From Dioscorea cayenensis subsp. rotundata (Eukaryota > Streptophyta > Magnoliopsida > Dioscoreales > Dioscoreaceae), in assembly GCF_009730915.1 (NCBI RefSeq), contig NC_052481.1:19588386-19652385 (forward strand): a stretch of DNA of 64,000 bases, in the 5' to 3' direction. Of this stretch, positions 46,350-58,975 are shown one piece after another. Each line of letters begins with the position of its first letter. Within the stretch, counting starts at the first letter, position 1. Position numbers and translations under genes: made by a program. Under the pieces are notes generated by a model that had not been told where the DNA came from, did not search any database, and was given only the letters and a program-made list of their open reading frames with translations.

Positions 46350-49300
46350 ATGGGTGATAGCCAGTACTCCTTCTCCCTCACCACTTTCAGGTACTCTTCT
46401 CATCGGTCCTCCTTCTCTCTTCTCGCTTCTCAGCTTCAAAACCCTCGATCTTTCTGTCGTTGATGTCTCGATCCATTGTGCAGCCCTTCGGGGAAGCTTG
46501 TACAGATCGAGCACGCTCTAATGGCTGTTGGATCCGGCCAAACGTCACTCGGGATCAAAGGTAATCACTCTGCATATGGTGTTGGTGTTGTACCCTCTGA
46601 ATTTTTTTGCAATTGATTGGCGTGCCTTTGTTTTTTATCCTGCGATTTTGAAGTAAGTTGTTGATATTCATTTTTGTTTACGTTGTGTGTTTTGATGATT
46701 CTTGGAGATAGATCATTATGTAATTACTTGAGAAATTTGCTGATGAGTTGAAAAAAATTCGGCATTAGTTCACCAAAAATGCGTTAAGTTTAGTATGGAA
46801 TCATCATGGTTTGCTTTCCCAGGAAGAGCCATTTGTTTCTATGATACTGACATTTAGTAAGACATTAGTTGTTCTCTTGATGAATGTGTTGCATGAGAAA
46901 AGTAAAAAATCTGTTTGTAAGATGAAGGATAATGGCACAAAACTTTCTGCTGACCCCGCCTTGCCATTTTTAGTGAAAAATACCCACAGTTGCTCTGCTT
47001 CTGTGTGGGGAAAAATTCCATATTAAACTGCTTGAGTAAGTTCATGTTAATTTTTATGTTACTGTGTGAGTTATGTGCTGCTTTGTTGATGCCTTTTTAT
47101 CAGATTTATCGTCCTTTTTCCTTGTCATAGCTGTTTTTATTCCATTTTCTAATGCACCATTATACATATTTATCTTGACTGCAGCTGCAAAATGGAGTTG
47201 TTATTGCAACTGAGAAGAAATTGCCCTCTCATCTTAGTGGATGAGACATCCAGTAGCCTATGTTTGATATTTTTACTATGTTTTAATGATGCCCTTTCTA
47301 TTGTTGCTTTAACTTAATATGAATATCAAGCAGTAGAGCATGTACTTTCTCATACTCTGCAATACATGCATTCACTATGTGAACTTGATCAGTGGCTCAT
47401 TGTCCTCACTGAGTTGTTTCTCTTATTATATTTGAGCAAACAATGGCTAGCCATTTCAAGTTAATTCTTGAGATTGAACATTGCCATTCTGAAACATCTA
47501 TTTGCATTATAATTTGATTTTATGCATGCTGCCCTTGGGAAAATGGGCAAACTTCATGTTAATATTTTATCTAATTTCAGGTGCAAAAGATTCAGCTGAT
47601 GACAACGAACATTGGTGTTGTTTACAGGTTTGCTTTTAATACTCAAGAGCCATTTAAATTTGGTATTTGGAGATTTCATAGCTGTCTACTTTTAATAATG
47701 CCTGCGTGAATATATTAATAATGTAATAAGCATGTAGCTTCTCTAACTGTTACAATCACTTATTTTTGGATTTTAAATCAGATAAGGTTTTATTGTTGTT
47801 TCTTTTTTATCTTGGCACAAACAAAAAAATTCTTGAAAAATTTCATAAAGTTAAAAATTTCAGTTATAAATTTTATAACTTTTCATTGTGCTTTCTAATT
47901 CGAGTGCTCTCTGTTGTTTTTGAGTTTTAACTATTATTTCACATGGTCAGTACATTTTTGTGTGATTTCATCACAGAAATACTTGGACGTAATGCATGTG
48001 AAAAGATATTAACCGAAAATGATCCCTTAAGAGAACCTGCAGGGTCCAATGATAAAAGGGATTTCTTGTGCAACATGAGAAATGGTTTCCACACATGCTA
48101 AATCTCATCAACTGTGTGAAGGCAAAAAATGTGAATTTGTACTGTATTAAATACGGATGATATGCCATGTTTGGTGTACATATCAACCTCAGCTTACAGC
48201 TTATTAATCAAATTATTCTTGAAATTTGGTAAAGTTGGTCAGTTTTACATTTCTGATTGTATATCAGGTATACATTTCCATGTCAATGTGAACATACTCT
48301 TAGCAAAGCCCACTTTAAAACACATGTCACTTATAAACTCTCTTGTAGTACCTTCACTTTCAATAAACATTGCAGAAACGTTTGAACATGCACTCTCTGC
48401 AGTTTGTTATTCGCAGCCCCTCTACATTAGCTTCTAATATTCACAAACCCGCTGCATTAGCTTCTACTGCAGTCTCTATCCAGTCATGCGGAGAATGATC
48501 ATCTTATACTAATAAGCTTGGTTCTTCTTTTGGTTTTTTTCTTGGGTTCTTCTTTGTAGTGGAATGGGTCCAGATTCTCGAGTTCTCGTAAGGAAAAGCA
48601 GAAAACAAGCACAACAGTATTACCGTCTGTATAAGGTACAACTTTATGTAACAGTTACTAAATTGTTAGTCTGATTGTAGGATCTTATGATTTTTTATCC
48701 CATGTGCAGCAAATGGCTCACATCCTATGTGGAGTCTTTTTCTTATATACTTGAAGCAGTACATCAATCAAAATTGTAGAACTGCATGGATTTTTGATCT
48801 TTTACACCTCTACATGTTTCTACATATTCCTTATTCTATGTCTTGTTTCTATACTAAATAACTAGCCTCCACTTGGGTTGATGCGTATAGAGGAGAATAA
48901 AATAACAGAAAAATCATTAGGGAAGAAAGGAAAAATTTATATGCTGGATTCCATTCTAGTTCTGTTTTTTCATTAAGAACTAGTTTACATTGGTGTCTTA
49001 CATAGTTATCTAGATATGCTACTACATTGGCGATTTGGGGTAGTAAAATTAATTTTATAAAAGCACCTCTGTAGAATATGATTTTGGAGATTTCTATATC
49101 TTATCATTTTGACTTCTGAGTAAATGTTAAAAGGCTCATGAACAACACTCCAGAATCTGAACATATTGTGTCCCCTGGCAACAACTCTAAATGCAAGTTA
49201 TTTTCAGTATTATCACAAATTTTAATTTTATTTGAAGTTTTGTAAAAATCTTTCCTTTTTGATTTGATCCTAGGGTCGTCCCCAAATTTATTATTTTACA

Positions 49301-51793
49301 GATATCTGTCTTAGTTGGACTTGCTTTAGTAGCTTTAGAGCATCACTATATGACTTCTCTGAGAGATGAGGTTTCGATAGTATTTGCATATTGTGAATCT
49401 CAGCCAGCTACTTTTATTTGTGAAAGTATATGCGCTTTGTAAGCTATCTTCATGTATTAATGTGTCTGTACATTAGATCATCTACTGTGCATGCAAGACT
49501 ACAGTGTTTCATGCAACCTTTATTTGGCTTCATATTGGTGCTTGTTTTGTGAAGTTCATATCTTTTGTACAAATTGATAAGGTGAAGTGCTATATTCTCT
49601 TTCATATTTTTTGGAGCTGATAGCCTTATTTTTAATGTTTTTTAAATCATCATTTCAGGAGACTATTCCTGTAACACAACTTGTAAGAGAAAACTGCAAA
49701 CTGTTATGCAAGAGTTCACTCAATCTGGGTATTCTCATGCTCTTAAAATTTCTTTTTCTCTTTCAGCAATTGCCCAAAAAGAGTAAGCAACGAAGAAAAA
49801 GAAAGAAGCAAAAGAATTTTTTTCTTATTGCTTATGATTCCATTAAGAGAGCGACAGAAATAAACTTTTTTCCAGGTTGCTGAACTGTTATATTTGACAC
49901 CTTATTCTTTTTTCCTTAGTGGTGTGAGGCCATTTGGAGTTTCCCTACTTGTTGCTGGCTATGATGATAATGGTCCACAACTTTATCAGGTATTCGACAA
50001 AGTTTAGTGCCAGATGTTTGTAAGCAAGTTTGGATTGGTTTTATTGCTATGAAAACCTAGATTTCATCTCATTCTTTTTCTTGGTATACCTATGTTGTAT
50101 GGGTTTTTCTGCTGTAAATCATACTCTTTTTTGTTGCAGCCGTTAAGATTTGCAGGATATGATTTTTTTGGCACCTCTCACATACATTTTTGTCTCTTGA
50201 AAAATTTTCTTTTTAGGTTGACCCATCAGGTTCATACTTCTCATGGAAAAGCATCTGCTATGGGGAAGAATGTTTCTAATGCAAAAGACTTTCCTTGAGA
50301 AGAGGTACAAAATTAGTTACAAGGCTACTATCAAAATGATGTTTTTGTATAGAACAATCCTTAATAATTATTTGAATAGATTCCTTTTTATTTTCTGAAA
50401 GTTCTGTTGATGATTCAAAGTACCATTGATAAGTTTTGAATATATATGAATATTGTGTGGTTATTTTGCCCACTTACAACAATATCAGGCAGTAGGAAAA
50501 ATGACTGATGTGTTTTTATAACTCTTACTTTATCTGCTCAGAATACCTCAAATTAGTCATCCGTTAGCATGAAATATATTATTCTTCTTTGTTAAGCATT
50601 GTTTGTAGATAAATTCTAGCAAGTATCTAGTTTTCTCCATAAACTATCTTGACAGTGTATTGCTCTTCCAGGCAGGGTGTTGACCGTAGTTCTTTTTCTT
50701 TTTCAGGTGTTATTTGTGTTACTTCATTACCTTTGGTTAACTCTTAATTATTTCTTTGTTTGTAGGTACACTGATGATATGGAACTTGATGATGCTGTTC
50801 ACACTGCCATTTTGACTTTGAAAGAAGGGTATTAGACTGCTCAACTTACCTTGATTACATAAAGCTATATTGGTGACTTTTTAATAAGTATTGTTTTAAA
50901 CAATAGGTTTGAGGGCCAAATTTCAGGCAAGAACATTGAGATTGGCATAATTGGTGCTGACAGAAAATTTAGGTATGCTTCTTAGTTCCGCAACATGCTT
51001 TGTCACATTATTTTTCATTATATTTGCTATATTTGTAGCGTGTTTGTCATGTATTTAGATCTTACTTCCATCACAAGCCACAACAGAGTAAATATATCAC
51101 AGATAAATTAATTCAGGTTAAATCAGAAAATTTTTAAAATTATTTTACATACCTGGTGCCCAGTAATTCATAAATAATCAGAATTTGCTTCGTTAATGCG
51201 ATAAAGTTAGTTGTTAAGTTCATGGTAAAATTTGAAGACACTCTGCATCTTGGTGCAATTTTAAAATACTTGGTTGCTTCTCATTTCCGCTAACATCGAA
51301 ATTTCAGCACTTTCTCATATCATGCCACACCTTTTTCTTGTTCTGAACTTTCAAGTGTTCCTCAATTTTCAGTTTTGCCTCTGCACACTCTGTTTTCTTT
51401 TTGAGCAGGAATGTTGTGGCATCCTAGTTTGACTAGATGGAAAGAAATTATTATATCTTTAATAAAGTTTTTAGTTTTATTTTTGTTTTTTATTTTATTT
51501 TTTAGGTTCCAGATTAACTTTATAAATGATGCTGGAGGCAAATCTCAGGGTTTTTTTTTATGTTTATTTTTTATTTTTAAATCTAATGATCAATGTATAC
51601 CAAATGCATTTGCATAAATTCTTGAAATGCGGACCCTGAGAATTAAGTACGGTTAAGGTTTTAGGATTTTGCTATTTGCAGGATGAAAATTTGCATTTGC
51701 ACCAAAAGTTAACTGATGAATTCATCTTTCCTCAATTGTTGCAGGGTACTGACACCGGCTGAAATTGATGACTACCTAGCCGAAGTGGAGTGA
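46350..51793 (+). CDS. PAB1: 20S proteasome subunit alpha type-2, with frame breaks
   Basis: Eleven exons: 46350-46390, 46484-46560, 47185-47252, 47581-47627, 48560-48635, 49659-49728, 49920-49989, 50217-50304, 50766-50828, 50907-50972 and 51745-51793. The start MGDSQYSFSLTTFSPSGKLV, GVRPFGVSLLVAGYDD and the end LTPAEIDDYLAEVE identify alpha-2, a structural ring subunit of the 20S core in cytosol and nucleus. All splice sites are canonical. Exons total 715 bases, exactly seven more than the 708 needed for the usual 235 residues. Single extra bases sit in exon 3 (three), exon 6 (two) and exon 8 (two), mostly in A or C runs, so the frame is lost as written. Either these are sequencing errors or the copy is a young pseudogene. 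Confidence 0.93.
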
Positions 51794-52571
51794 TGCCCTT
51801 AAAACATTTTATGATTTCATTCTTCTTTTGCTCCGCAAGTGATTTTGCAACTGTTTTCGGTTGGCATGATATCTAGTTATCTGGAAGTTCATTGCCTGTA
51901 ATGGCTGGCTCTTCAATTCATCACAACTAGCATTTGAGCCTCACTGTTTAACTTTTAAGTACAATGAAACTAACAGTGCTATCATCTTTATTTCTTTATG
52001 TTTTATTCAAGAACATCCTGTCAGTACAATTATTAATCTGAATGTATGAATTTTATTTGGATTTACCAAAGAAAGGTTCTTAAGCTATAAATCATCACTT
52101 TGAATTTTTATTTTTTTATATTAAAAAGGAAATATATATATATATATAATCTTTAATAAATATCTTCTAAGCAGGCGCCAATCAATCATATTCATATGTT
52201 TGATCAAATAGTTAATCTTGAATAAATTTATCCCAAACTGATTAAGTATAAATAATAAAAATTAATTTGATTAATCGGAATCAAATTTCAAGTAGACGTC
52301 ATGCATAATTAAATCACTCAAATCGATGTCGTATACAATTTTGAATTACTACTTTTTTTTAAGTAGACATTAATTGATTAAATATTTGATTGCTAAATAG
52401 GTAATCTGGAAAGTATAGCCAGCATGAAAATATATAGTGAATGATACTCATTTTACATGAAATAACCATAACTTATTTACTTCTTTAGGGTTGCATGATA
52501 AGATGATTTATCATTGTGGAATTATAGTCTTTGATATATCATCTTAGATATATGTGACAGGTTTTCACTGC
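51794..52571. other. 3' flank of the proteasome gene
   Basis: Holds the 3' UTR and AT-rich spacer with a TA tract at 52134-52149. No gene seen. Confidence 0.5.
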
Positions 52572-52580
52572 ACTATGTGT

Positions 52581-53590
52581 GTGTTTGGATGGGGGTAATG
52601 GTTCCCTCTTTGGGGGAACCATTACTTACACATTCCCATGCATGTGTTTGGGTGGCTTTTTTGGGAGGTCACCATTACCTTGGGGGGTCACCATTAACCC
52701 CCACAGGGTAATGAAGTATTCCCCTACAAAATTACTATTATGCCCTTTTGAAATATGAAAATTACTATTATGCCTTTGTGAAACACAAAATTACAATTAT
52801 ACCTTTGTGAAACGTAAAATTACTATTATGCCCTTGTTAAACATCAATTAATAATAATGAAATATATATTTATGATTTAATTATTTTATAAATAATAATT
52901 ATTTAAAATAAAGATTATTAGAAGTTAATTAAAAAATTCTAAGTACGAAATGGAAAAATGTTATTTGAGATAATTACTGTTAATATTTATATTTTCATTA
53001 TTTATAAATAATAATTATTTGAAATAAATATCATTTCTAACTAAACATTAAATATTAATAATATAAATATTTATGTTTCAATTATTTTATAATAATAAAT
53101 ATTTGAATATATATCATTTCAAATTCAATTAAAATATACAAGGTATGGAATTAAATTAATATTTATTTCAAATTAATTTCTAGTTAAACATCAATTAATA
53201 ATAATAAAATAAATATTTATGTAGTAATTATTATATACATAATAATTGTGTAAAATAAATTTCATTTGAAATTCATTAATAAATTTTAATTGCAGAATAA
53301 TATTAATATTTATTTAAAATTACTTTTGGATTAAACATTAATTAATAATAATAAAATAAATATTTATGTTGTACTTATTTATAAATAATAATTATTAGAA
53401 ATAACTATCATTTCTTTATATAAGGGGTAAAAATGTAATCTTATCACAACCCCACTTTTTTTATTTTCCCATTCCCAAATGAATTACCCTTCCAACCAAA
53501 CATCTTTTTCATTACCATCCCCTACCCATTTCTTCCCCAGGCTATCATTACTATATTCCCTATCATTCCATTACCGTCATCCAAACACAC
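52581..53590. mobile_element. MITE with GTGTTTGG inverted ends
   Basis: The left end reads GTGTTTGGATGGGGGTAATGG. The right end, read inward, is GTGTGTTTGGATGACGGTAATGG with a short CA/GT ambiguity. ACTATGTGT occurs just outside on both sides (52572-52580 and 53591-53599), a 7-9 bp duplication depending on where the end is drawn, so hAT or Mutator type. The inside is AT-rich with repeated 'aaaattactattatgcc' units. No coding sequence. Confidence 0.75.
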
Positions 53591-53811
53591 ACTATGTGTT
53601 AACTTAAAAAGTCGTTAAGTCATTATAAGTTATAACTAGTGCATCTCAATATTTGCTTATTTCTTTTGAAGATGCCTACTCGCCTTTTTGTCGGGAGAAA
53701 AAATAAAATATGTATGATCAAGATATTTTTTTAATTCATTGTTCTTAGTATTTGAGTCTGCTTGTTTAATTTAACTATGTTGATGAAGTCTCTGCACTTT
53801 TGCTTTGAGGG

Positions 53812-54398
53812 TAGGGATGCAAGTGGGGGACGAATGGGATCCCCCACGAGGCGAGGATTCTCCTACCTCCAAATTTTTCAGTGAGGGAGAAATTCACTCC
53901 ACTCACTCCCCAAGGGGATCCCCATCTGGTAGAAAAATCCCGCCCACCAATTTTTATTACATAAATTCTAAATAATTTAAATTTCATGATATAAAAACTT
54001 TAATTCCAAACTTGATAACATAACACTAATTAAATTATATTGTTTTTAAACTAGTTTTTTTATTATCTTATCTCATAATATATAATAAAATTAATTTTTT
54101 AAAAATAATTTATTTTAAAAGTTGAAAAAAGTTATATAATATTAATTTTATCTTATATTTTATCGAAAATAAAAAATTTTCATTAAAATTTTTAAAAAAT
54201 ATTTTCATATAATTATATTTGCACATTACACGGGAGTAACACTAGTTTTATTATGAAGAATACCCCCTATACCCACCCTCTCTTCATCTCACGGGGAGGG
54301 GATGGATTTTCTCCTGTTCCCTATCCTGCGGGAGGGTTGTCCCTGTCAGAGTGGGTCTTTGTGGGGATTAGAGATTTTCCGTCCCATTTACATCTCTA
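53812..54398. mobile_element. hAT-type MITE
   Basis: The 587 bp element starts TAGGGATGCAAGTGGG and ends CCCATTTACATCTCTA, an imperfect inverted pair. The flanks TTTGAGGG and TTTAAGGG are an 8 bp target duplication with one mismatch. The TIR start TAGGGATG is shared with the element at 39793, suggesting related transposase use. Confidence 0.8.
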
Positions 54399-54632
54399 TT
54401 TAAGGGGTCTAAATGAAAAGGAATGTAAAAGTGATATTTTTTTTAACTAGTTGGGAATAGTGGAATACTGTAAATTTTAATGGTTTTGGTATCCATTTGC
54501 AAGTTTTTTTTTTTATTTATTTTTTTTAAATAGGAAAACTACTTTGAGTTAGGAACCACACACCTTCACATGGGACTCGTCATCTGTACCCACAAAAACT
54601 TAACCATGCTTTTGAATTATATATATTTGAAT

Positions 54633-57600
54633 GGGGAGAACTTACATGAAGTTCTTTATGTGCATTTTCATGTAGTGCCCAATTATATACCGATATATGT
54701 CCCATATGCTAGCCCATTTGTTTTTCTTTTTCTCCCGTTAACTCAAGCTAGCTTCCGTTAACTTTGAAGATAAAAAAATACTATATGATATTATGAAGTT
54801 GCTCAAAAAGCCTCAAAATGACATTGTGATAGATATTTGACTAAAAATTAGGCTAAAGCAGTAATAAATGACATTTAATTGTGACAAATATTTAACTAAA
54901 ATTAGGCTAAACGAGAATAGTTTTTTTAAACAATTAACTAGAATTACAACCACAAAATCAACAAAGGTCTTCCATGATGTCCGTGAGTTCCAAAACAAGA
55001 AATAAAAAGATTTGTTCATTACAATCCTAACACTCCCAACCATTACATCATAACAATAAGCAAAATCATGAGATAACAAGCAAAACTCATTATATATTTC
55101 ATGACAATATCATTCAGCTTTGTTTTTTCTTAACACATCTAATCTTTAGTTAAATCCATCTCATCTTCGATAAGTATTCCCTTTGAAGCAGAATTTCTTG
55201 ATGTAGGGTGTGACAACTTCTATATTGGATATTTGAATATGTTGGCCAGTTGGTTTTATCAGCGAGAGGTCACTACATGAAGATGACACTCTACAACAAA
55301 ACAAGAACAAAGTTTAGCACATCCTATTTGTTTGGAAAATTAGAAGCAATACCGGCCATAAACTTGTAGGTAATTTATTTTTGATATTATATACATTACT
55401 GCTTGAATTTAAGAAAATATTTCTGAATAAATGTGACCAACTCACAATCTCTGTCCTTTAGTTCTAATACCTCTACATTCTGCCTGGTGAAGATAATCAA
55501 AACTAACTACATCAAATAACCAAAGCAAATTATATATGAAAGCGAGGTTGACCTCGGTCAAGATCATTATAACCTACAGAAACAACAAAAATCCAGGACT
55601 ACTGATGTTGTATCATTCCCTGATTATTCCCAATTTACCTTTTTATTGTTTCCACAACCAAAAAAATGCATCTAATGAGATTCTAAAACCATAATCTTTG
55701 TTAGAAGTTCCAGACTTATAAGAACAAACATTGGGGATTTATTCATCAAACTCAAGTTATAATTCATGCTTTATCGGAGGACCACCATGCAAAGAAAAAG
55801 TAAAGAAGGACAATTAAATTGTAATGCCTTGTGATCTTTATAAAGCACAAATTAAATTGTTTAGCAAAAATTAACACAAAAAGCTAAAAATGCCAAAAAT
55901 TATTACCTCCAAAGGTGCTCACTTTGAAGCAATAATTGGAATGTTATCTCTAGATAATGGAATAGTTGGCGAAGCACTCCTTGCTATAGTTGCTTGGTTT
56001 TTTCTAGTTTTTCCTTTTTCAAGGAAACTTTTTTTTCTTCAACCTTTGACAGAAGCTACAACAAGATTTCTCTTGATACATTTTGCCTTACAAGCATCTA
56101 AAACACCTTTTGAGATCTCATTTTGCTCACTTGTAAAAGCATCATTATTGTCAACACTTTGAGAATAATTCATAGCCATAGAGTTGAAAATATCCATCAT
56201 CTACATTTTTATCAGTTTTAGTGAAAAAATTTTCCAATTCAAGGCTTAACTAACCATCTTTCTTGCAAAAAAGATAGATGCATCCTCAGATTCAGCTGCT
56301 CTACTTGCTACTGTAACTGCGCTGCGACTTAAATCCTTGGATCGGTTTGAAACAACCTGTCTAGGATCTTCTTTCACAATTCTCCCTTTATAGTCCACCA
56401 CACACCCTTCACGAGCATGTTTTGTCCATCTATTTAACATATATTGAGAAGGAACTACCTTTATATTCCAAATATCAAGAACTTTTAGAGCATGACTGCA
56501 CAAATATCCAACAAACTCAAAAGACATGCAACAACAACCAATTCTTTTACTTTTTGAATCAAAAGTAACCTTATGTTCTCTTTGTATCTCATACACACAA
56601 ACCTTGTATTCATACAAAGGTGGACTTTCAATCCATGTTTTAACTACTATCCCCAAGGACTTCTCATATTCTTGCTGAAATAAATCAAAGATTTTAGATG
56701 TATATATATCTCTAGCATTTCTCAAGATAGGAACATTCATCTTCAATGTTGGTTTAAGTTGACTCATCTCATAATTAGATTCCAACTCTTGGTATCTCAC
56801 ATCATCTAATAATTTTTCAACCTTGTAAAGAATTCCAATTGAGCCTAGGCTTCACATAACATTTCATGCGACTGTTGAAACTTTCATATAACTGAGTGCT
56901 TCTAATACCTGCTGAAAAAGTGTGCCTACTATAAACCATTGCCCATTTCCTTCTTTCTTGAAATGTATCCAAACACCATTTGTTATCTTGGAGCTTGTGT
57001 TTTTCAAGTAAAGAGTTCCACGAATGAATAAAATCTTCCTCGTACTCAAAATCATGCATGCAACTTTTGAACTCTACACCAAACTTATTTGACCCTTTAA
57101 AAGTATGCCCAAGATGTTTGAGAGCATTTTGGAATAAATGCCATGAACATATTTAATGATAAGTTTTAGGAAATACCTTTGCTATTGCCTTAGCCATGGC
57201 TGCATCTTGATCTGTAAATATGGTTATTGGTTTTTTTCCTTTCATAACCTCAAGAAAAGTTGTCAATAACCATTCAAAAGAAGCTGTTGTTTCATCATAA
57301 AGCAATGCCAAACCAAAAACAACAATTTCCTTGTGATGATTAACCCTAATTATTGGAGCACAAGGACGATTAACATTATTGATTCTATAAGTGGTGTCAA
57401 AACAGACTACATCACCAAACAATGCGTAGTCTATCACCATCTTTGGATCAGCCCAAAAAATATTAGCAATCTGGCCTTCAGTATCATATTGCAATAAGTA
57501 GCAAAATGATGGATTGTCTGATTTTTTCTTCGTGTGTATGCTTCTCCTTCTCGCATCTCTCTCATTCTCTTTGATTGCAAATGATTGCCAATATCCTTGA

Positions 57601-58966
57601 GTGTGAAACCTAGATTCTCCCTGCCTCCAACTCGCTCACTCATAAAATCAAAAATTAACTTTTGCCGAATCCCGAAATTCTTTGAAATTTCTGCTTTAGC
57701 TACATGGGCAATGCTTATCTTCCTTTGTGATGGTAATTTGTGTCTGCTGTGAGGGGTCACAACTTGGTGATTATGTTGTCCTTAAAAAAATGTAACATAA
57801 TATTTTCCATTTTCTTGATGTCCAATAATCATCTGAGCATTGCAACCAACTCTCAAATCCTTTCGATTTTTTTCCTTCACATTCAACTTGCTTCTTAAAA
57901 CCTTCCTTGAAACAACAAAACTTTCGAGATAGAAGTGTTGTTCCATCAACTTTACTTTTATTTGCCCAACTTTTTCGAATGCTAAATCCAATATAACCAG
58001 CATACATGTTATAGTACATGTATGCCGCTTCCTCTATTTCAAACTTCATACCCACATATGGAGTTAAATTTTTTTCCATCATGTTATAGCACTCTGCAAT
58101 TTACAAGGATACCATTGGTCTAATCAATCAAGTTTTCAGAAACTGCAAAAAATTAATTTGAGGGCACAAAATAATTAACAGGAAAGGACTCCCAAGATGC
58201 ATCATTTTCCATTTAGAAAAGTAAATAATTCAACAGAACACACAGGAACAAGAACTTGAATAGAAGAGATTATCAAATTTTGATGCAAATCAAGAATGAA
58301 TTGTAATTATTGAAATCTCATAACACACTTGTGAAACAAGAAGTTGTAGCCAAAAAAATCAAGCAAAGAAGAATATGCAGTTATTACAACCAAAAACAAT
58401 AATAGAAATAAAACCAAATAAGTATGAGAAGAATGAAGATGTCCATCACAAACAGATGAAAAACCAATAAAAAAATAAGACAATAAAACAAAAGAATGGG
58501 AGTTTCCAATACCTTGATATCAACAGCCAATGTCCACAAAATACAAGCTTACTTTTTCAATTGAAATGAAATCCCTTTCTTTATTCCTTACCCACCAACT
58601 GGAAAAAGCTTTGAATAGTCAGAAAGATGGCACCTTTCACAAAAATCTCTTTAGACAAAGAGGGGAAAAAAAAGTTGTGAAGGAGAAGACGATGAGCACC
58701 TGAAAACAAAGGTGGAACAATGGTTAGAGAGAGCACCTGAAAACAAAGGTGGTCCGATCAAAGTAGTTCAAGCTTGGAGAAGAAGCAGCTTCATAATATA
58801 ATATAGTAAATGATTGGGCAAAAAGAAAAAGCTTGAGTTAACGGAGGCCAGCTTGAGTTAAAGGGAGAAAAAAGAAAAAGCAAATGAGCTGCGCATGGGA
58901 CATGTGTCAGTATATAATTGGGCACTACATGAAATGCACATAAAGCACTTCATGTAAGTTCTCCCC
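54633..58966 (-). mobile_element. FAR1-type Mutator element, complete ends
   Basis: The 4,334 bp element is flanked by perfect 9 bp duplications TATTTGAAT (54624-54632 and 58967-58975). Terminal inverted repeats are about 150 bp, opening GGGGAGAACTTACATGAAGT on both ends, with shared TGTAGTGCCCAATTATATA and TTTTTCTCCC...TTAACTCAAGCT blocks. It carries one minus-strand transposase gene. A partial 57 bp tandem repeat ('aaaattaggctaaa') lies at 54815-54925. Structure is complete and the TIRs are well matched, so the insertion is fairly young. Confidence 0.93.
56246..58082 (-). pseudogene. FAR1/FHY3-related MULE transposase
   Basis: From the start near 58082 the domains are a FAR1 DNA-binding region (EEAAYMYYNMYAGYIGFSIR, then RVGCNAQMIIGHQENGKYYV), the MULE transposase core with its three acidic boxes (VVCFDTTYR; TIFTDQDAAMAKAI; LYESFNSRM) plus CSWH, and a SWIM zinc finger (CCCMSFEFVGYLCSHALKVL). 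The protein is broken by a frame change near 57880, a TAA at 57782-57784, a frame change near 57525, a TAA at 57153-57155 and a frame change near 56845. An intron could account for at most some of these. Its kin are Jittery-like transposases, from which the plant light-signalling factors FAR1 and FHY3 derive. Confidence 0.9.
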
Positions 58967-58975
58967 TATTTGAAT

